Source: an uncultured Lachnospiraceae bacterium (GTDB lineage: Bacteria; Bacillota; Clostridia; Lachnospirales; Lachnospiraceae). Taken from it: a DNA stretch of 64,000 bases. Below are positions 45,948 through 54,807 of the stretch, piece after piece. The position numbers and the translations under genes were made by a program. The notes under the pieces are model-generated. The model was not told the DNA's origin and made no database searches. It saw nothing but the letters and a program-made list of their open reading frames with translations. Location: the NCBI GenBank assembly GCA_946557105.1, contig CAMNSZ010000010.1, forward strand, positions 1 through 64,000, written 5' to 3'. Position 1 is the first letter of the stretch. Each line of letters opens with the position of its first letter.

Positions 45948-46017
45948 AGAGCATTAGTTTATTATGGTAGAACACCTTTCATTGAGAGGAGGTCCTGGTT
46001 CGATTCCAGGATGCTAA
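45948..46017 (+). ncRNA. tRNA-like element (tRNA relic or decoy)
   Basis: D-arm GTTTATTATGGTAGAAC and T-arm CCTGG-TTCGATT-CCAGG are textbook. The acceptor pairs over only 5 bp (AGCAT/ATGCT), and the anticodon arm is short: CCTTTCATTGAGAGG can form either a 5-bp stem with a 5-base loop or a 4-bp stem with a 7-base loop lacking U33. No normal tRNA fold results, yet a promoter sits at the right distance. It overlaps the 5' arm of the 15-bp hairpin at 46007-46051. Confidence 0.45.
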
Positions 46018-46051
46018 AGAGCATTATATTATAATACTCTTTAGCATCCTG
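46007..46051 (+). other. Perfect 15-bp inverted repeat after the tRNA-like element
   Basis: CAGGATGCTAAAGAG (46007-46021) and CTCTTTAGCATCCTG (46037-46051) around an AT-only 15-base loop. The left arm includes the T-stem 3' strand and acceptor of the tRNA-like element, so the two folds are mutually exclusive. It ends 20 bases before the HEPN gene start and could act as attenuator or terminator. Confidence 0.7.
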
Positions 46052-46070
46052 AAATCTCTAAAATTTTATT

Positions 46071-46787
46071 ATGGCTGAAGAAATATTTCAAGCAAGCACC
46101 TTAAATGTTAAAGATTTAAAAAAGCAAAAAAATAGGATTTTAACTTTAGTCAACAGAGCGATTCGTGAAAAAAATGATGCAGACTTAATTTCTTTAACAA
46201 AAATGTATGCTTTGCTTTATTCCGCATATGCTGAAACGTCGTTTTTAAAGCTTATCCATACACCAAAAGCATTTAGTGAGTCGGAAATTTCCCAAATAGA
46301 AAATGGAAGAAATCTTGAAGAAAAATGGACAAAGTGTGTTGAATTTGCATTTAAAAAGCTTAACTCGGATGCAAATTTAGGAGAGATTGCGAATAAAAAA
46401 CAAACTTTAAGAAGAATACTAATGGAATATATTATTGAGCCCAGTCAGATAAGGAACAAGGTAGCGCACGGTCAATGGATTATCTGTTTAAATAATAATT
46501 GTACACAAGTAAATAATGATATAACATTAAAAATGCAGCAGTTGGACTTTGTTAGAATAGATAGATATTTTTCTATATATGAGAAATTTCAACAATGTAT
46601 TTTAGATTTGTGTGTATCACAAAAAACTCATTACCGTGATTATTATATAATCATAACGGCTCTTGAAAAATATATAGATTCGACAAAGTCATGGTCATTA
46701 GAGACAAAAAAGCAAAAAATATTATCATCACAGAAGCATCAACGTTACCAAATGCAGAAGAATTTATATAACAGGAACATAGACTGA
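46071..46787 (+). CDS. HEPN-like protein with an RxxxxH motif, possible RNase toxin
   Basis: 238 residues, all-helical in appearance. RNKVAHGQW (Arg128, His133) fits the Rx4-6H catalytic signature of HEPN ribonucleases, placed on a helix after QTLRRILMEYIIEPSQI. The C-terminal region is rich in K, Q and Y. No ribosome binding site is visible before the ATG; the nearest upstream features are the 15-bp hairpin and the tRNA-like element. AT-rich compared with the next operon. A tRNA-cutting or abortive-infection role is a guess from the HEPN motif and the setting. Confidence 0.65.
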   Translation: MAEEIFQASTLNVKDLKKQKNRILTLVNRAIREKNDADLISLTKMYALLYSAYAETSFLKLIHTPKAFSESEISQIENGRNLEEKWTKCVEFAFKKLNSDANLGEIANKKQTLRRILMEYIIEPSQIRNKVAHGQWIICLNNNCTQVNNDITLKMQQLDFVRIDRYFSIYEKFQQCILDLCVSQKTHYRDYYIIITALEKYIDSTKSWSLETKKQKILSSQKHQRYQMQKNLYNRNID

Positions 46788-47254
46788 TTTCAATTATCTG
46801 GTTATTTTCACAATACGGCAGCGATAAAGTAGAACATGCTGCATTGGGTGACGGCTTAGCAGGATAATGTGATTGATGCGGCAGTTTTCTTTAGAAAGTG
46901 CTTTACACTTGGGGTTTCTTCTCACTGATTTTGATTTTTTCACGCCCCTAAACAGACTACGATTTATGATTTATATCCATAAATTCCTTAGCCTTTGCAT
47001 CTCCTTTTATCCTTTTTTCATGTGTGATTGTCCTTTTCTTCGCCCATTCTTATTTGTATATGCCGCCTCCTATAGGGGCATTTTTGTCATAATGTTTATC
47101 TGTTCAAATCTTATGGCAGGCGGGAGCATCGGCCTGCCATATCTAAAGAAATCTTTATAGTTCTTACGGTTTTCTCTTTATACTTCCTCTTTATACTGAA
47201 ATTATCAAATGACAGTATAGCACGCTGAATTCATTATATGAGGAGGAACATCCT
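46788..47254. other. Non-coding gap with one hairpin
   Basis: 467 bases with no supported gene. TGGCAGGC (47114-47121) and GCCTGCCA (47132-47139) form a perfect 8-bp stem without a T run. The pyrimidine-rich stretch 46930-47060 holds an unsupported 95-codon frame. Confidence 0.4.
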
Positions 47255-47848
47255 ATGTGGCAGTTTTTAAGAGAATACCTCAGTGCTCCGGACACTATCG
47301 GGGCTATTGCGCCCAGCAGCAGGCATCTGGCGGCGTCCGTGACGGCTTCTATTGATTTCGATAAAGCCCACTGCATTGTAGAATACGGGGCGGGAACGGG
47401 CGTATTTACCAGAGTGGTGGCAGCAGGAAAAAGGCGGAACACGACTTATATCGTGATTGAACAGAATGACCGTTTTTACGAAATGCTGCGGAAACAGTTC
47501 CATGGAATACCGGGGGTGGTGCTGATCCATGGAGATGCCGGAAATGTATGCGGCTTCTTAAGAGAACAGGGGTTTCGGCATGCGGATTATATCATTTCCG
47601 GTCTGCCATTTACATCTCTTCCCCGGCAGGTGTCCCACAGAATACTATTACAGACCCAAAAGGCTATCGGAATCGAAGGCGTATTTACCACATTTCAGTA
47701 TACGCTTCTGCGGAAAACCTTTCTTGAAAATTACTTCAATATCCAGAGGATTGTGCGGGTCTGGCGAAACCTGCCCCCGGCATATGTGCTGCACATGAAA
47801 TTGAAATGCTGCCATGGGAAGCAGACTTCTGCGGACGGTGCGGTATAA
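47255..47848 (+). CDS. SAM-dependent methyltransferase, phospholipid N-methyltransferase-like
   Basis: 197 residues. FLREYLSAPDTIGAIAPSSRHLA is the N-terminus usual for PmtA-type and related methyltransferases; motif I is VEYGAGTGVFTRVV near residue 42-55, followed by VIEQNDRFYEML (SAM ribose acidic residue) and DYIISGLPFTSLP (catalytic loop, NPPY-like position). It may methylate a membrane lipid or a rRNA-type substrate. GAGGAGG precedes the ATG. First gene of a four-gene operon with a VTT membrane protein and a two-component system. Confidence 0.82.
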   Translation: MWQFLREYLSAPDTIGAIAPSSRHLAASVTASIDFDKAHCIVEYGAGTGVFTRVVAAGKRRNTTYIVIEQNDRFYEMLRKQFHGIPGVVLIHGDAGNVCGFLREQGFRHADYIISGLPFTSLPRQVSHRILLQTQKAIGIEGVFTTFQYTLLRKTFLENYFNIQRIVRVWRNLPPAYVLHMKLKCCHGKQTSADGAV

Positions 47849-47870
47849 ACCAATATCAGGAGGTGTCGTT

Positions 47871-48395
47871 ATGTGGTGTGTCTATTTTCTTGTCTGCGTG
47901 CTGCTCCCTATATGCGTTCCGGTGCCGGAAGCGGCAGTGATACTGTGGGGAACCAGACAGATCGGCAGCCTGGGGGCCTTTTTCTTTGGGGTCACAGGTT
48001 CCGTGCTGGGATTGACGATTATGTATTCCTTATCTTCACTGATCGCACATCGTATTTTAAAGGGGAGAAAGGAGAGAAGGCAGCTTGCGTGGCTGCAGCA
48101 GCTGACGGGGCGGTATCGCGTTTGGATTCTTGGCGTACTGCTGATCGTTCCGCTTGTGTCTGACGAAGTGCTCTGTGCAGGCTCTGCTTTTTTGAAAATA
48201 TCATTGCCTCAGTTTCTGAAAATTGGTATAATTGCTAAAATCATATCCATTGGTATGATTGCCTTTTCGGGTTTTTTTGGCAACTTGTGCGGTCTGAGGC
48301 GATGGCAGATTATCGCTGTGGAGCTTCTATTCATGTTTCTTGCCTCGGCGGCTCTGCAGCATTTCTGCAAAAAGGGAGAAGCAAAGCTATCATGA
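47871..48395 (+). CDS. VTT/DedA-like small membrane protein
   Basis: 174 residues from ATG 47871 (CAGGAGGTG upstream); the open frame runs back to 47814 inside the methyltransferase. Four to five hydrophobic segments with GSLGAFFFGVTGSVLG and PLVSDEVLCAGSAFLKISLPQFL, a pattern like the SNARE-associated/VTT (TVP38/DedA) proteins, which act in lipid transport. Its stop overlaps the response regulator ATG (48392-48395). With the methyltransferase and two-component pair it suggests an envelope or antimicrobial-peptide stress operon. Confidence 0.7.
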   Translation: MWCVYFLVCVLLPICVPVPEAAVILWGTRQIGSLGAFFFGVTGSVLGLTIMYSLSSLIAHRILKGRKERRQLAWLQQLTGRYRVWILGVLLIVPLVSDEVLCAGSAFLKISLPQFLKIGIIAKIISIGMIAFSGFFGNLCGLRRWQIIAVELLFMFLASAALQHFCKKGEAKLS

Positions 48396-49075
48396 AAGAA
48401 TTCATACTGGTTGTTGACGATGATAAAGACATCCGCAGGCTTTTGGGCATCTATCTGGGCAATGAGGGTTACCGTTACCTCTCCTGTGAAAATGCAGCGC
48501 AGGCGCTGGATATTCTGGAGCGCTATCAGGTGGATCTGATCCTGATGGATGTGATGATGCCGGGAATCGACGGTATCAGCGCCTGTCTGCGAATAAGGGA
48601 AAAAAGTAAAATGCCAATTATATTTATGTCGGCAAAGGCGGAAGATATAGACATAATACAAGGGCTCACGGTGGGAGGAGACGATTATGTGACGAAGCCT
48701 TTTAAGCCCATTGAGCTTCTCGCCCGCATCAAAGCCCAGCTCCGCCGCTATAAACAGTACAATGAGACGAAAAAGCCGGCGCACACGCTCCAGACGGAGG
48801 ATCTGACGGTAGACATGGAAAGCCGTCAGGTATGGGTAAGCGGACGGGAAGTGAGGCTGACGCGCAAGGAGTATGACATTCTGGAATATATGCTGCGGAA
48901 CAAGGGGCAGGTGTTGACCATGGGGCAGATTTATGAAGCGGTATGGCATGAAGAATTTTTCTGTTCGGAAAATGCGGTGATGATGCATATTGCCAATCTC
49001 CGCAATAAACTGAACTGGGATAACGTACATTCGGATTTCATCAAAACCTGTTGGGGAAGAGGGTATCAGATATGA
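48392..49075 (+). CDS. OmpR-family response regulator (VanR-like)
   Basis: 227 residues from ATG 48392, overlapping the upstream stop (ATGA). Receiver: LVVDDDKDIRRLL, LILMDVMMPGIDG (phospho-Asp near 52), IFMSAKAED, DDYVTKPFKPIELLARI. Winged-helix output from about 130 (VRLTRKEYDILEYMLRNKGQVLT, VMMHIANLRNKL, IKTCWGRGYQI). Phosphorylated by the next gene product. Overlap at both ends shows tight coupling. Confidence 0.95.
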   Translation: MKEFILVVDDDKDIRRLLGIYLGNEGYRYLSCENAAQALDILERYQVDLILMDVMMPGIDGISACLRIREKSKMPIIFMSAKAEDIDIIQGLTVGGDDYVTKPFKPIELLARIKAQLRRYKQYNETKKPAHTLQTEDLTVDMESRQVWVSGREVRLTRKEYDILEYMLRNKGQVLTMGQIYEAVWHEEFFCSENAVMMHIANLRNKLNWDNVHSDFIKTCWGRGYQI

Positions 49076-50253
49076 CGCTGTCAAAGATCATTCCAAACTA
49101 CATCTTAATCAACGGCATTGTCATCGGAGGAACGGTTTTCGTGATTTTTCTAGTTTACAGAAGACTGTCCTCCTCATTCCAAAAACGCCTCACGGCATAT
49201 TTCCTGAAGGCGGCCTGCGTCTCCCTTGTTATCAGCTTAGCGGTGCTGGCGGTGGTACTGACCATGATGCAGCTTCTGCTCCATTCCAGAATGTGGGATT
49301 ATTTTCATGAGTTGAGCTATAGATACCTCATTGCCGCCGAATATATTCAGTCGGTGCTGGCAGTGGCGTTTCCCGTGATATGCTTTATTGTCTCCTTTTC
49401 TGTCAGGATTAACCGCAGGGTCAGGTATGTGGAGTATCTGTCTCAGGAAATTCAGAAGATTCGGGAGGAGGGCTTTGGAAGGAGCATGGAACTGCAGGGA
49501 GACGATGAGATCACCCAGCTTTGCGCCGTCATCAACGAGATGTCCGTCCAGCTCAGGGAAAAGGAGGAAAGGGAAAAAAGGCAGCAACAGAGTAAGAATG
49601 AGCTGATTACCAATGTCTCCCATGATTTGCGTAGTCCTCTTACCTCGATCATCGGCTATGTGGAGCTGCTGAAGGAGACGGGGCCTGAAGACAGGCAGCG
49701 CTTTGATGAATACATTGAAGTGGTAGAGCGACGTCTGACGGGGCTTAACGGGCTGATCAACGAACTGTTTGAATATACAAAGCTGAACTCCGCTGACCGG
49801 TTTCCTGACATGGAGAAAAGGGATGTGCTGGAACTGCTGCGGCATATCCTTTATGAATATAAAATTCTGATGGAAGCAGAGGGCCTGACGCTTTCATGGC
49901 AGCTGGGGGCGAAAAGCCATGTTGCCTATATCAATACGCAGCAGATGGTACGGGTGTTTCAGAATCTGCTGGACAACGCCCGCAGATATGCTGATCGTTC
50001 CGCTCCGGTAACCGTGACGGCACAGGACACGGGCAGACTCCATATCTGTATCACGAACCGATTGACGGATGCTCACGGCATTGAGCCTGACCGAATCTTT
50101 GAGCGCTTCTACTGCGGAGACCGGGCCAGAAGCACCCCCCAAAGCTCCGGACTGGGGCTTGCCATTGTAAAACGCATCGTGGAACTCCACGGGGGCGAGG
50201 TCGATGCATCGTTACAGGAACAGGAACTGTCCGTCCATCTGTTTCTCAAATAA
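49072..50253 (+). CDS. Sensor histidine kinase (VanS-like)
   Basis: 393 residues from ATG 49072, sharing ATGA with the regulator. Two TM segments (about 10-30 and 45-75) plus another near 95-115, a HAMP-like linker, HisKA with NVSHDLRSPLTSIIGYVELLK (His near 183), then HATPase_c with RVFQNLLDNARRYAD (N box), and SGLGLAIVKRIVELHGG (G2 box). Short extracytoplasmic loops suggest intramembrane sensing. It controls the operon's own regulator. Confidence 0.93.
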   Translation: MTLSKIIPNYILINGIVIGGTVFVIFLVYRRLSSSFQKRLTAYFLKAACVSLVISLAVLAVVLTMMQLLLHSRMWDYFHELSYRYLIAAEYIQSVLAVAFPVICFIVSFSVRINRRVRYVEYLSQEIQKIREEGFGRSMELQGDDEITQLCAVINEMSVQLREKEEREKRQQQSKNELITNVSHDLRSPLTSIIGYVELLKETGPEDRQRFDEYIEVVERRLTGLNGLINELFEYTKLNSADRFPDMEKRDVLELLRHILYEYKILMEAEGLTLSWQLGAKSHVAYINTQQMVRVFQNLLDNARRYADRSAPVTVTAQDTGRLHICITNRLTDAHGIEPDRIFERFYCGDRARSTPQSSGLGLAIVKRIVELHGGEVDASLQEQELSVHLFLK

Positions 50254-50462
50254 AAGAAAAAGCGCCATTAGAAAAAATCTGTATATACCGCAGCGAAAAA
50301 GGCATGCTGTTTCTGAATAAAAAACAGTATGCGCATATTGCCGAGGCCGTTTCGATGAGGGAACGGCAGTCCGGCAGGGAATCATAAAAAACGAGGTGGC
50401 ATATAGGTTTTCCTGTCTTGCCATAATGTCCTTTCTCCCATAATGGGGCGTTCTCATTTTGC

Positions 50463-51022
50463 GTGAACAAATCCACCATTCAGAGATACGAAGCGGACGG
50501 CGTTGACCCAAAGCGCACCATGATTATCAACGGACTGGCGGAAGCGTTGCTCACCACTCCCGAATGGCTGACAGGACTTTCCGAAAAAAGGAATATGACA
50601 GCAGAACGCTCTGTTCCAAAGAGATGGAGGAGCATATCAAAAAGTATTCGGATACGGTTTCCTCTGCCATAAAGGATGAGCCGTACCAGCAGCTTTTGAC
50701 GACTTTCCTCGGCAAGATGATTGACCTATATACGGTTATGACTGTCCATTTTGCCGACGCAATGGCAGAGGTTGACCGTGTGGCGGAGGACGAGGGGCTG
50801 AAACAGTCGCTTAAACGGTACGCCATTGAATCGGGCGCAATTACCGAGCGTGTTTACCGCAAAGAGATGGAACTGCCTGTCGAAGATATGAAGCGTTTTT
50901 TAGACGGAATTTTACATATCTACGATGAGGGACGCACAAAGGTTTCTATGGGCGACCTTTTCGGGATAGTAGCGGAAGCCGAAGCAAGGCTTACCGAAAA
51001 AGATAATTTCGTGGCACCTTGA
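50463..51022 (+). pseudogene. Conjugative-element HTH repressor, truncated and frameshifted
   Basis: The first frame (from 50463) reads NKSTIQRYEADGVDPKRTM..LTTPEWLTGLSE, the middle of a Cro/CI-type regulator with the DNA-binding N-terminus missing. At the A6 run 50584-50589 the reading shifts and continues in another frame as KEYDSRTLCSKEMEEHIKKY to the stop at 51022 (FGIVAEAEARLTEKDNFVAP). One base change in the run would restore one frame. Regulators like this sit next to the integrase in Tn916-related elements, as here. Confidence 0.7.
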
Positions 51023-51204
51023 CAAAAGCTTGACTGTCGTCTCGCTGAATGCGGCAGTCGCCGAATGAATATGCAAGCATATTCGCTCGGCTCGTTGCTC
51101 GCACAAAATGCCGATTGAAACCAATCGGCACAAGTGACACTATTACTTTATGCACACCATAGTCATAAGTTCCGATTGCCACGGATAGAAAGGAGTTTTT
51201 ATCT

Positions 51205-52399
51205 ATGGCAAAAGGTTCTGTAAGAAAGAAAGGCAAAAAGTGGTACGGACGCTTTTATATTGAAGATGAAAGCGGTCGGAAAATGCAAAAGGAGTTTGCA
51301 GAAACGGAAAGCAAAGCCGAAACGGAAGCTATACTCCGTAAGGCGCTGGAGGACTACGAGGAAAAGAAATTCGTAGCGAAATCCGAAAACGCCACGGTGG
51401 GCAGCTTACTGGATGTGTGGGTGGAGGAAAACCGTCACCGCCGACCATTTGCAGGCATATATGGACTTCCTCAGCTTCGGCGGAACAAATCTCGATGGTA
51501 CAACCGCAAAGGCACTCAGCAAAGGGTATCTGCGGTTATTCTCGGCAGTTCTGCAAGGGGCGTTCCGCTTTGCGGTATTCCCGAAGCGGTTGATTTCCTT
51601 TAATCCCATGCAATATGTGGTATGGCGGGGCAAGAAAGAGGATTATGACCTGTTTTCAGACGAGGACGGGGAAACTGCTTCCACGCCTACACTCAGCCAT
51701 GAGCAGTATTTGAAGCTGGAGAAATTTCTGAAAAAGAAAGACAATCCCGCATTGTTGCCCATTCGGATTGCTTACTACACGGGGCTTCGCATTGGCGAGG
51801 TCTGCGGCTTGACTTGGCAGGACATTAACCTTGACAAACAGTATCTTACGGTGCGTCGCAGTATTCTCTACAAGGGAACAAGGCACAAGACCGAGATAGG
51901 AGCGACAAAGCGAAAGAAAGTCCGTACCGTGGACTTCTGCGACACGCTGACGGCAATCCTGCGGACAGCGAAAACCGAACAGCACAAAAACCGCTTCCGA
52001 TACGGGGAACTTTACAACCTCAACTATTATACGGAGGTTAAAGAAAAAGACCGCACCTATTATGAGGTTTACAGTCTATCGAGGGCTGAAGAAATCTCAG
52101 GGAACTACAAGGAAATATCCTTTGTCTGCCTCAAACCTGACGGAGCGTATGAATCGCCGAGTACGATAGGGATTATGTGCAGAACGGAAAAGATTGAGGG
52201 GTTAGAGGGTTTCCACTTTCATATGCTCCGACACACCTTTACCAGCAATCTGATCTCTAACGGGGCAGCCCCAAAGGATGTGCAGGAGCTTCTCGGACAT
52301 GCCGATGTAAGTACCGCGATGAACATTTACGCTCACGCTACAAGGGAGGCGAAGCGTACTTCCGCAAGGCTGTTGGATAAGGTAGTCGGCGGAGAATAA
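51205..52399 (+). pseudogene. int: Tn916-type tyrosine integrase, internally deleted
   Basis: Frame 1 from 51205 (GGAG site upstream) gives the arm-binding N-terminus MAKGSVRKKGKKWYGRFYIED..LLDVWVEEN. The protein then continues in another frame from about 51420 (TVTADHLQAYMDFLSFGG) to 52399. About 25-30 residues of the core-binding domain expected between them are missing, so a deletion caused the shift. The catalytic domain is otherwise intact: YYTGLRIGEVCGLTW (Arg), FHMLRHTF (H-x-x-R), LLGHADVSTAMNIYAH (Tyr nucleophile). Confidence 0.8.
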
Positions 52400-52524
52400 A
52401 AATTTGCCCTTGTTTCGGCTCGTAAGGGCAAAAACAAGGGCAGATACATAAGGTTTGAGCGTTAGACAGGCGTAACGCCTTGAAAATGCAGGGATTTCAG
52501 AGGGTTTGATAGACAAACCGGAAT

Positions 52525-52983
52525 TTAACGTACAACCTCAATATTTGTAATATCAAATCCAACTTTTTCGTATAGCATTAAAGCTTTTTCATTCCATTTA
52601 GCAACATGTAACGAAATAGGCTCGTTACTACTTTGGCGAATATAGTTCATTCCCCATAATAAAAGTTGTTTTCCATACCCTTTATTTTGAAATTTCTTAT
52701 TGACTATCAAATCATCTATTTCATTTCCATAACATGCGACAGAACCGATAATTTCTTCTTCACATACAAACAAGAAAATGTCTTTACTCTTTTCACTAAT
52801 TTGTTCATAATCGCTCAAAAAATTATATGGCTCGATATCAAGGGATTTTCGCATTTCATAAAAGCATGCATTATATATTTTCATGTATTGTTGAAAATAC
52901 TTTTTCTCAAAAGGAATACATAGGATGTTATTTTTCTCAATGTTATTTTTTACATATTTCATTTCATACGCTATGATTTCCAT
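52525..52983 (-). CDS. GNAT-family acetyltransferase
   Basis: 152 residues. GAGGGG lies 8-10 bases upstream of the ATG complement at 52983-52981; an in-frame Met 7 codons earlier has no site. The acetyl-CoA loop is NKKFQNKGYGKQLLLWGMNYI (Q/RxxGxG/A pattern QNKGYG) near 98-118, preceded by IGSVACYGNEIDDLIV and followed by LHVAKWNEKALMLYEKVGFD, the classic GNAT C-terminus. Substrate unknown. AT-rich, opposite in strand to its neighbours, probably cargo of the decayed element. Confidence 0.88.
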   Translation of the reverse strand: MEIIAYEMKYVKNNIEKNNILCIPFEKKYFQQYMKIYNACFYEMRKSLDIEPYNFLSDYEQISEKSKDIFLFVCEEEIIGSVACYGNEIDDLIVNKKFQNKGYGKQLLLWGMNYIRQSSNEPISLHVAKWNEKALMLYEKVGFDITNIEVVR

Positions 52984-53084
52984 GCTGTAATCCCCTCTCT
53001 GCAAATCCCAATTTGTTGAATTGTTTAATATTATTATCTTACCACAAACGCATACACAATTCCAATAAATTTTTCTTAATCTTT

Positions 53085-53345
53085 CTTTGCCCTATTCTTC
53101 GCAATCATCATCTGCCTTGTCCGTTCCCTTTGCTCTATGCTGACCGCTCTTGGCTTGCGGTAACTAATGTATGATTTCGGAAAAGAATAGGTCTTAGATA
53201 CCTCGTTCTGCTCTATCAGCTTGTATGTATCGTGAAAGTTTCATAGTGCCATATCCCCCTTTTCCTTGCGGTGGGTTCTGTGCTTTTTTCCCTCGGCAAC
53301 TGTTGGCTCTTTTAGCTGTTCCTTTGCTTGGGCTAATCTTGAAGC
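53085..53345 (-). pseudogene. Relic of a conjugative-element gene
   Basis: On the minus strand two pieces of readable protein appear: RLAQAKEQLKEPTVAEGKK..GDMAL then stop, and FHDTYKLIEQNEVSKTYSFP..REMMIAKN-like sequence in a neighbouring frame, joined by a frameshift near 53250. The style matches C-terminal parts of large accessory proteins of Lachnospiraceae conjugative elements; the exact gene is not identified. Confidence 0.4.
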
Positions 53346-53412
53346 GCTATAATAAAGTTACAGGAGTGGCTGATAAGATATACTGAGAAGAATTAGAAAC
53401 GGGGTACTTATT

Positions 53413-53694
53413 ATGTCACAAAGTTATACTTCTGAATTTAAAAAGAAAATTGTCCGTCTCCACGAGGAAGAGGAACATACTTACATAAGCATCACAGCAG
53501 AATACGGTGTATCTAAAGCGGCTATCTCTGCGTGGTGGAAACAGTTCCGCGGTGAATGCCAGACAAGCCCAGAATCAAAAGCCGAATACGATAACATGAA
53601 AGGAGTCATCAAACTCAAAAGAGAAAATGAGGAGCTCAGAAAAGAGGTGGCATTAAAAAAAGCAGCGGCATTCTTTGTGAAGGAAACCGGTTAG
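53413..53694 (+). CDS. IS3-family transposase OrfA
   Basis: 93 residues. Helix-turn-helix of the IS3 OrfA type: FKKKIVRLHEEEEHTYISITAEYGVSKAAISAWWKQF, followed by a leucine-zipper-like EELRKEVALKKAAAFF. Intact, but its partner OrfB is disrupted, so it is probably non-functional. ATG with GGGTACTT upstream, no strong ribosome site. Confidence 0.85.
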   Translation: MSQSYTSEFKKKIVRLHEEEEHTYISITAEYGVSKAAISAWWKQFRGECQTSPESKAEYDNMKGVIKLKRENEELRKEVALKKAAAFFVKETG

Positions 53695-54553
53695 AGGCTT
53701 ATCGATTTACAGATGAAAATTATGAGGAATTTGGCATCCGCCGGTTACTTACACGGCTTGCCATATATCCCAGCGCTTATTATAACTACCGAAAACATCG
53801 GAAGGCGGATTATTATGCCCAAAATCAGAAGTCCTGGAACAGATGGGGGAGATTTATCACAGCCATAGCGGAGTCGATGGTTCCGGAAGCATGACAGTTT
53901 ATCCGGCGCGCAGGGGGCATGGATAGGGCTCCGCGACCATACACAAATACATGAATAAAGAACTTGGCCTGCGTTCCATTGTACGACCGGAAAAGCCTGA
54001 TTATCAGCAGGGAAAAGCGCACAAAGTGTTTGAAAACAAAATAAATCAGGATTTTACTGCGGCAAGGGTCAACCAAAAGCGGTGCACGGATTTTACTTAT
54101 CTGTTTCTTAACAGCCATGAAGCAAGGTATAACCGCACCATTATAGATCTGCATGACAGGAGTGTTATTGCAAGTGTCACAGACCGTCACATCACCAGTG
54201 GCCTGACAATTCGTGCCCTGAAGAAAGCGCTGGCTTCACAGCCACAGATCAAAGGGAAACTGATTCTCCATAGCGGCCGGGGCACTCAGCTTACGTCAAA
54301 GGTGTTTGTGGAATTCTGTGAATCTGTCCATGTAACACAGAGCATGAGTAAAGCCGGATATCCCTACCACAATGCGCCAATGGAGAGATACTTCAACACG
54401 TTGAAAAACGAATGTACAAATTTATATGAATTTCGGACAGAGGATGCACTTTATCAGGCAGTGGAAGAGTTTGCATATGTAAGCTATAACCATGTCCGTC
54501 TTCATAGTTTTAACGGATATCGTACACCCTATCAGGCCCGGACGGCATCTTAA
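53695..54553 (+). pseudogene. IS3-family transposase OrfB, frameshifted and catalytically dead
   Basis: The N-terminal part (EAYRFTDENYEEFGIRRLL..YYNYRKHRKADYYAQ) is followed by a shift near 53825 and a second near 53930. The last 200 codons are open (53951-54553). In the DDE core the first Asp (RCTDFTYLF) and the Glu (NAPMERYFNTLKNE) are present, but the second Asp motif, usually HSDQGSQ, reads HSGRGTQ, so a catalytic Asp is lost. Confidence 0.8.
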
Positions 54554-54620
54554 TGATGTGATGTTGTTCTGAAACAAAAGTGATTTTGTTAGCCACAAGT
54601 GTTACAAAAAAGCTTGATTA

Positions 54621-54755
54621 CTACAACCCGGCAATGAGATTTTGTATTCTTATGTGATGTCTTTTTCTAATTGCGTTGAAATAATAGAACCGCAGTCTAT
54701 GCGGGAGCAGATGAAAAAAAGATTGCAGGAAATGCAAGAAAAATATAGAACATGA
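54621..54755 (+). pseudogene. 3' remnant of a WYL-domain regulator
   Basis: The frame ending at TGA 54753-54755 reads LYSYVMSFSNCVEIIEP..SMREQMKKRLQEM..KYRT, the C-terminus of YafY-like HTH-WYL transcription factors. The 5' part is missing; the break coincides with the right end of the IS3 relic. The GyrI-like gene follows 52 bases later, a known pairing. Confidence 0.6.
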
Positions 54756-54807
54756 CTTTAGGTGCCAGATTATGTTTGATACACTGTTTCCCATAGGAGG
54801 TACTGAT

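Larger units (their letters stand above)
53357..54606 (+). mobile_element. IS3-family insertion sequence relic
   Basis: The element contains orfA and a broken orfB. Imperfect ends: left TTACAGGAGTGGCTGATAAGAT (by pieces: TACA, GTGGCT, A.AA.AT) matches the reverse complement of the right end near 54583-54605. No clear target duplication. It has cut into a WYL regulator whose 3' end remains just to the right. Confidence 0.65.

Noticed and set aside
46873..47160. 95-codon frame rich in Phe and Leu
   Set aside because: Lies in a pyrimidine-rich gap, no ribosome site, no family features.
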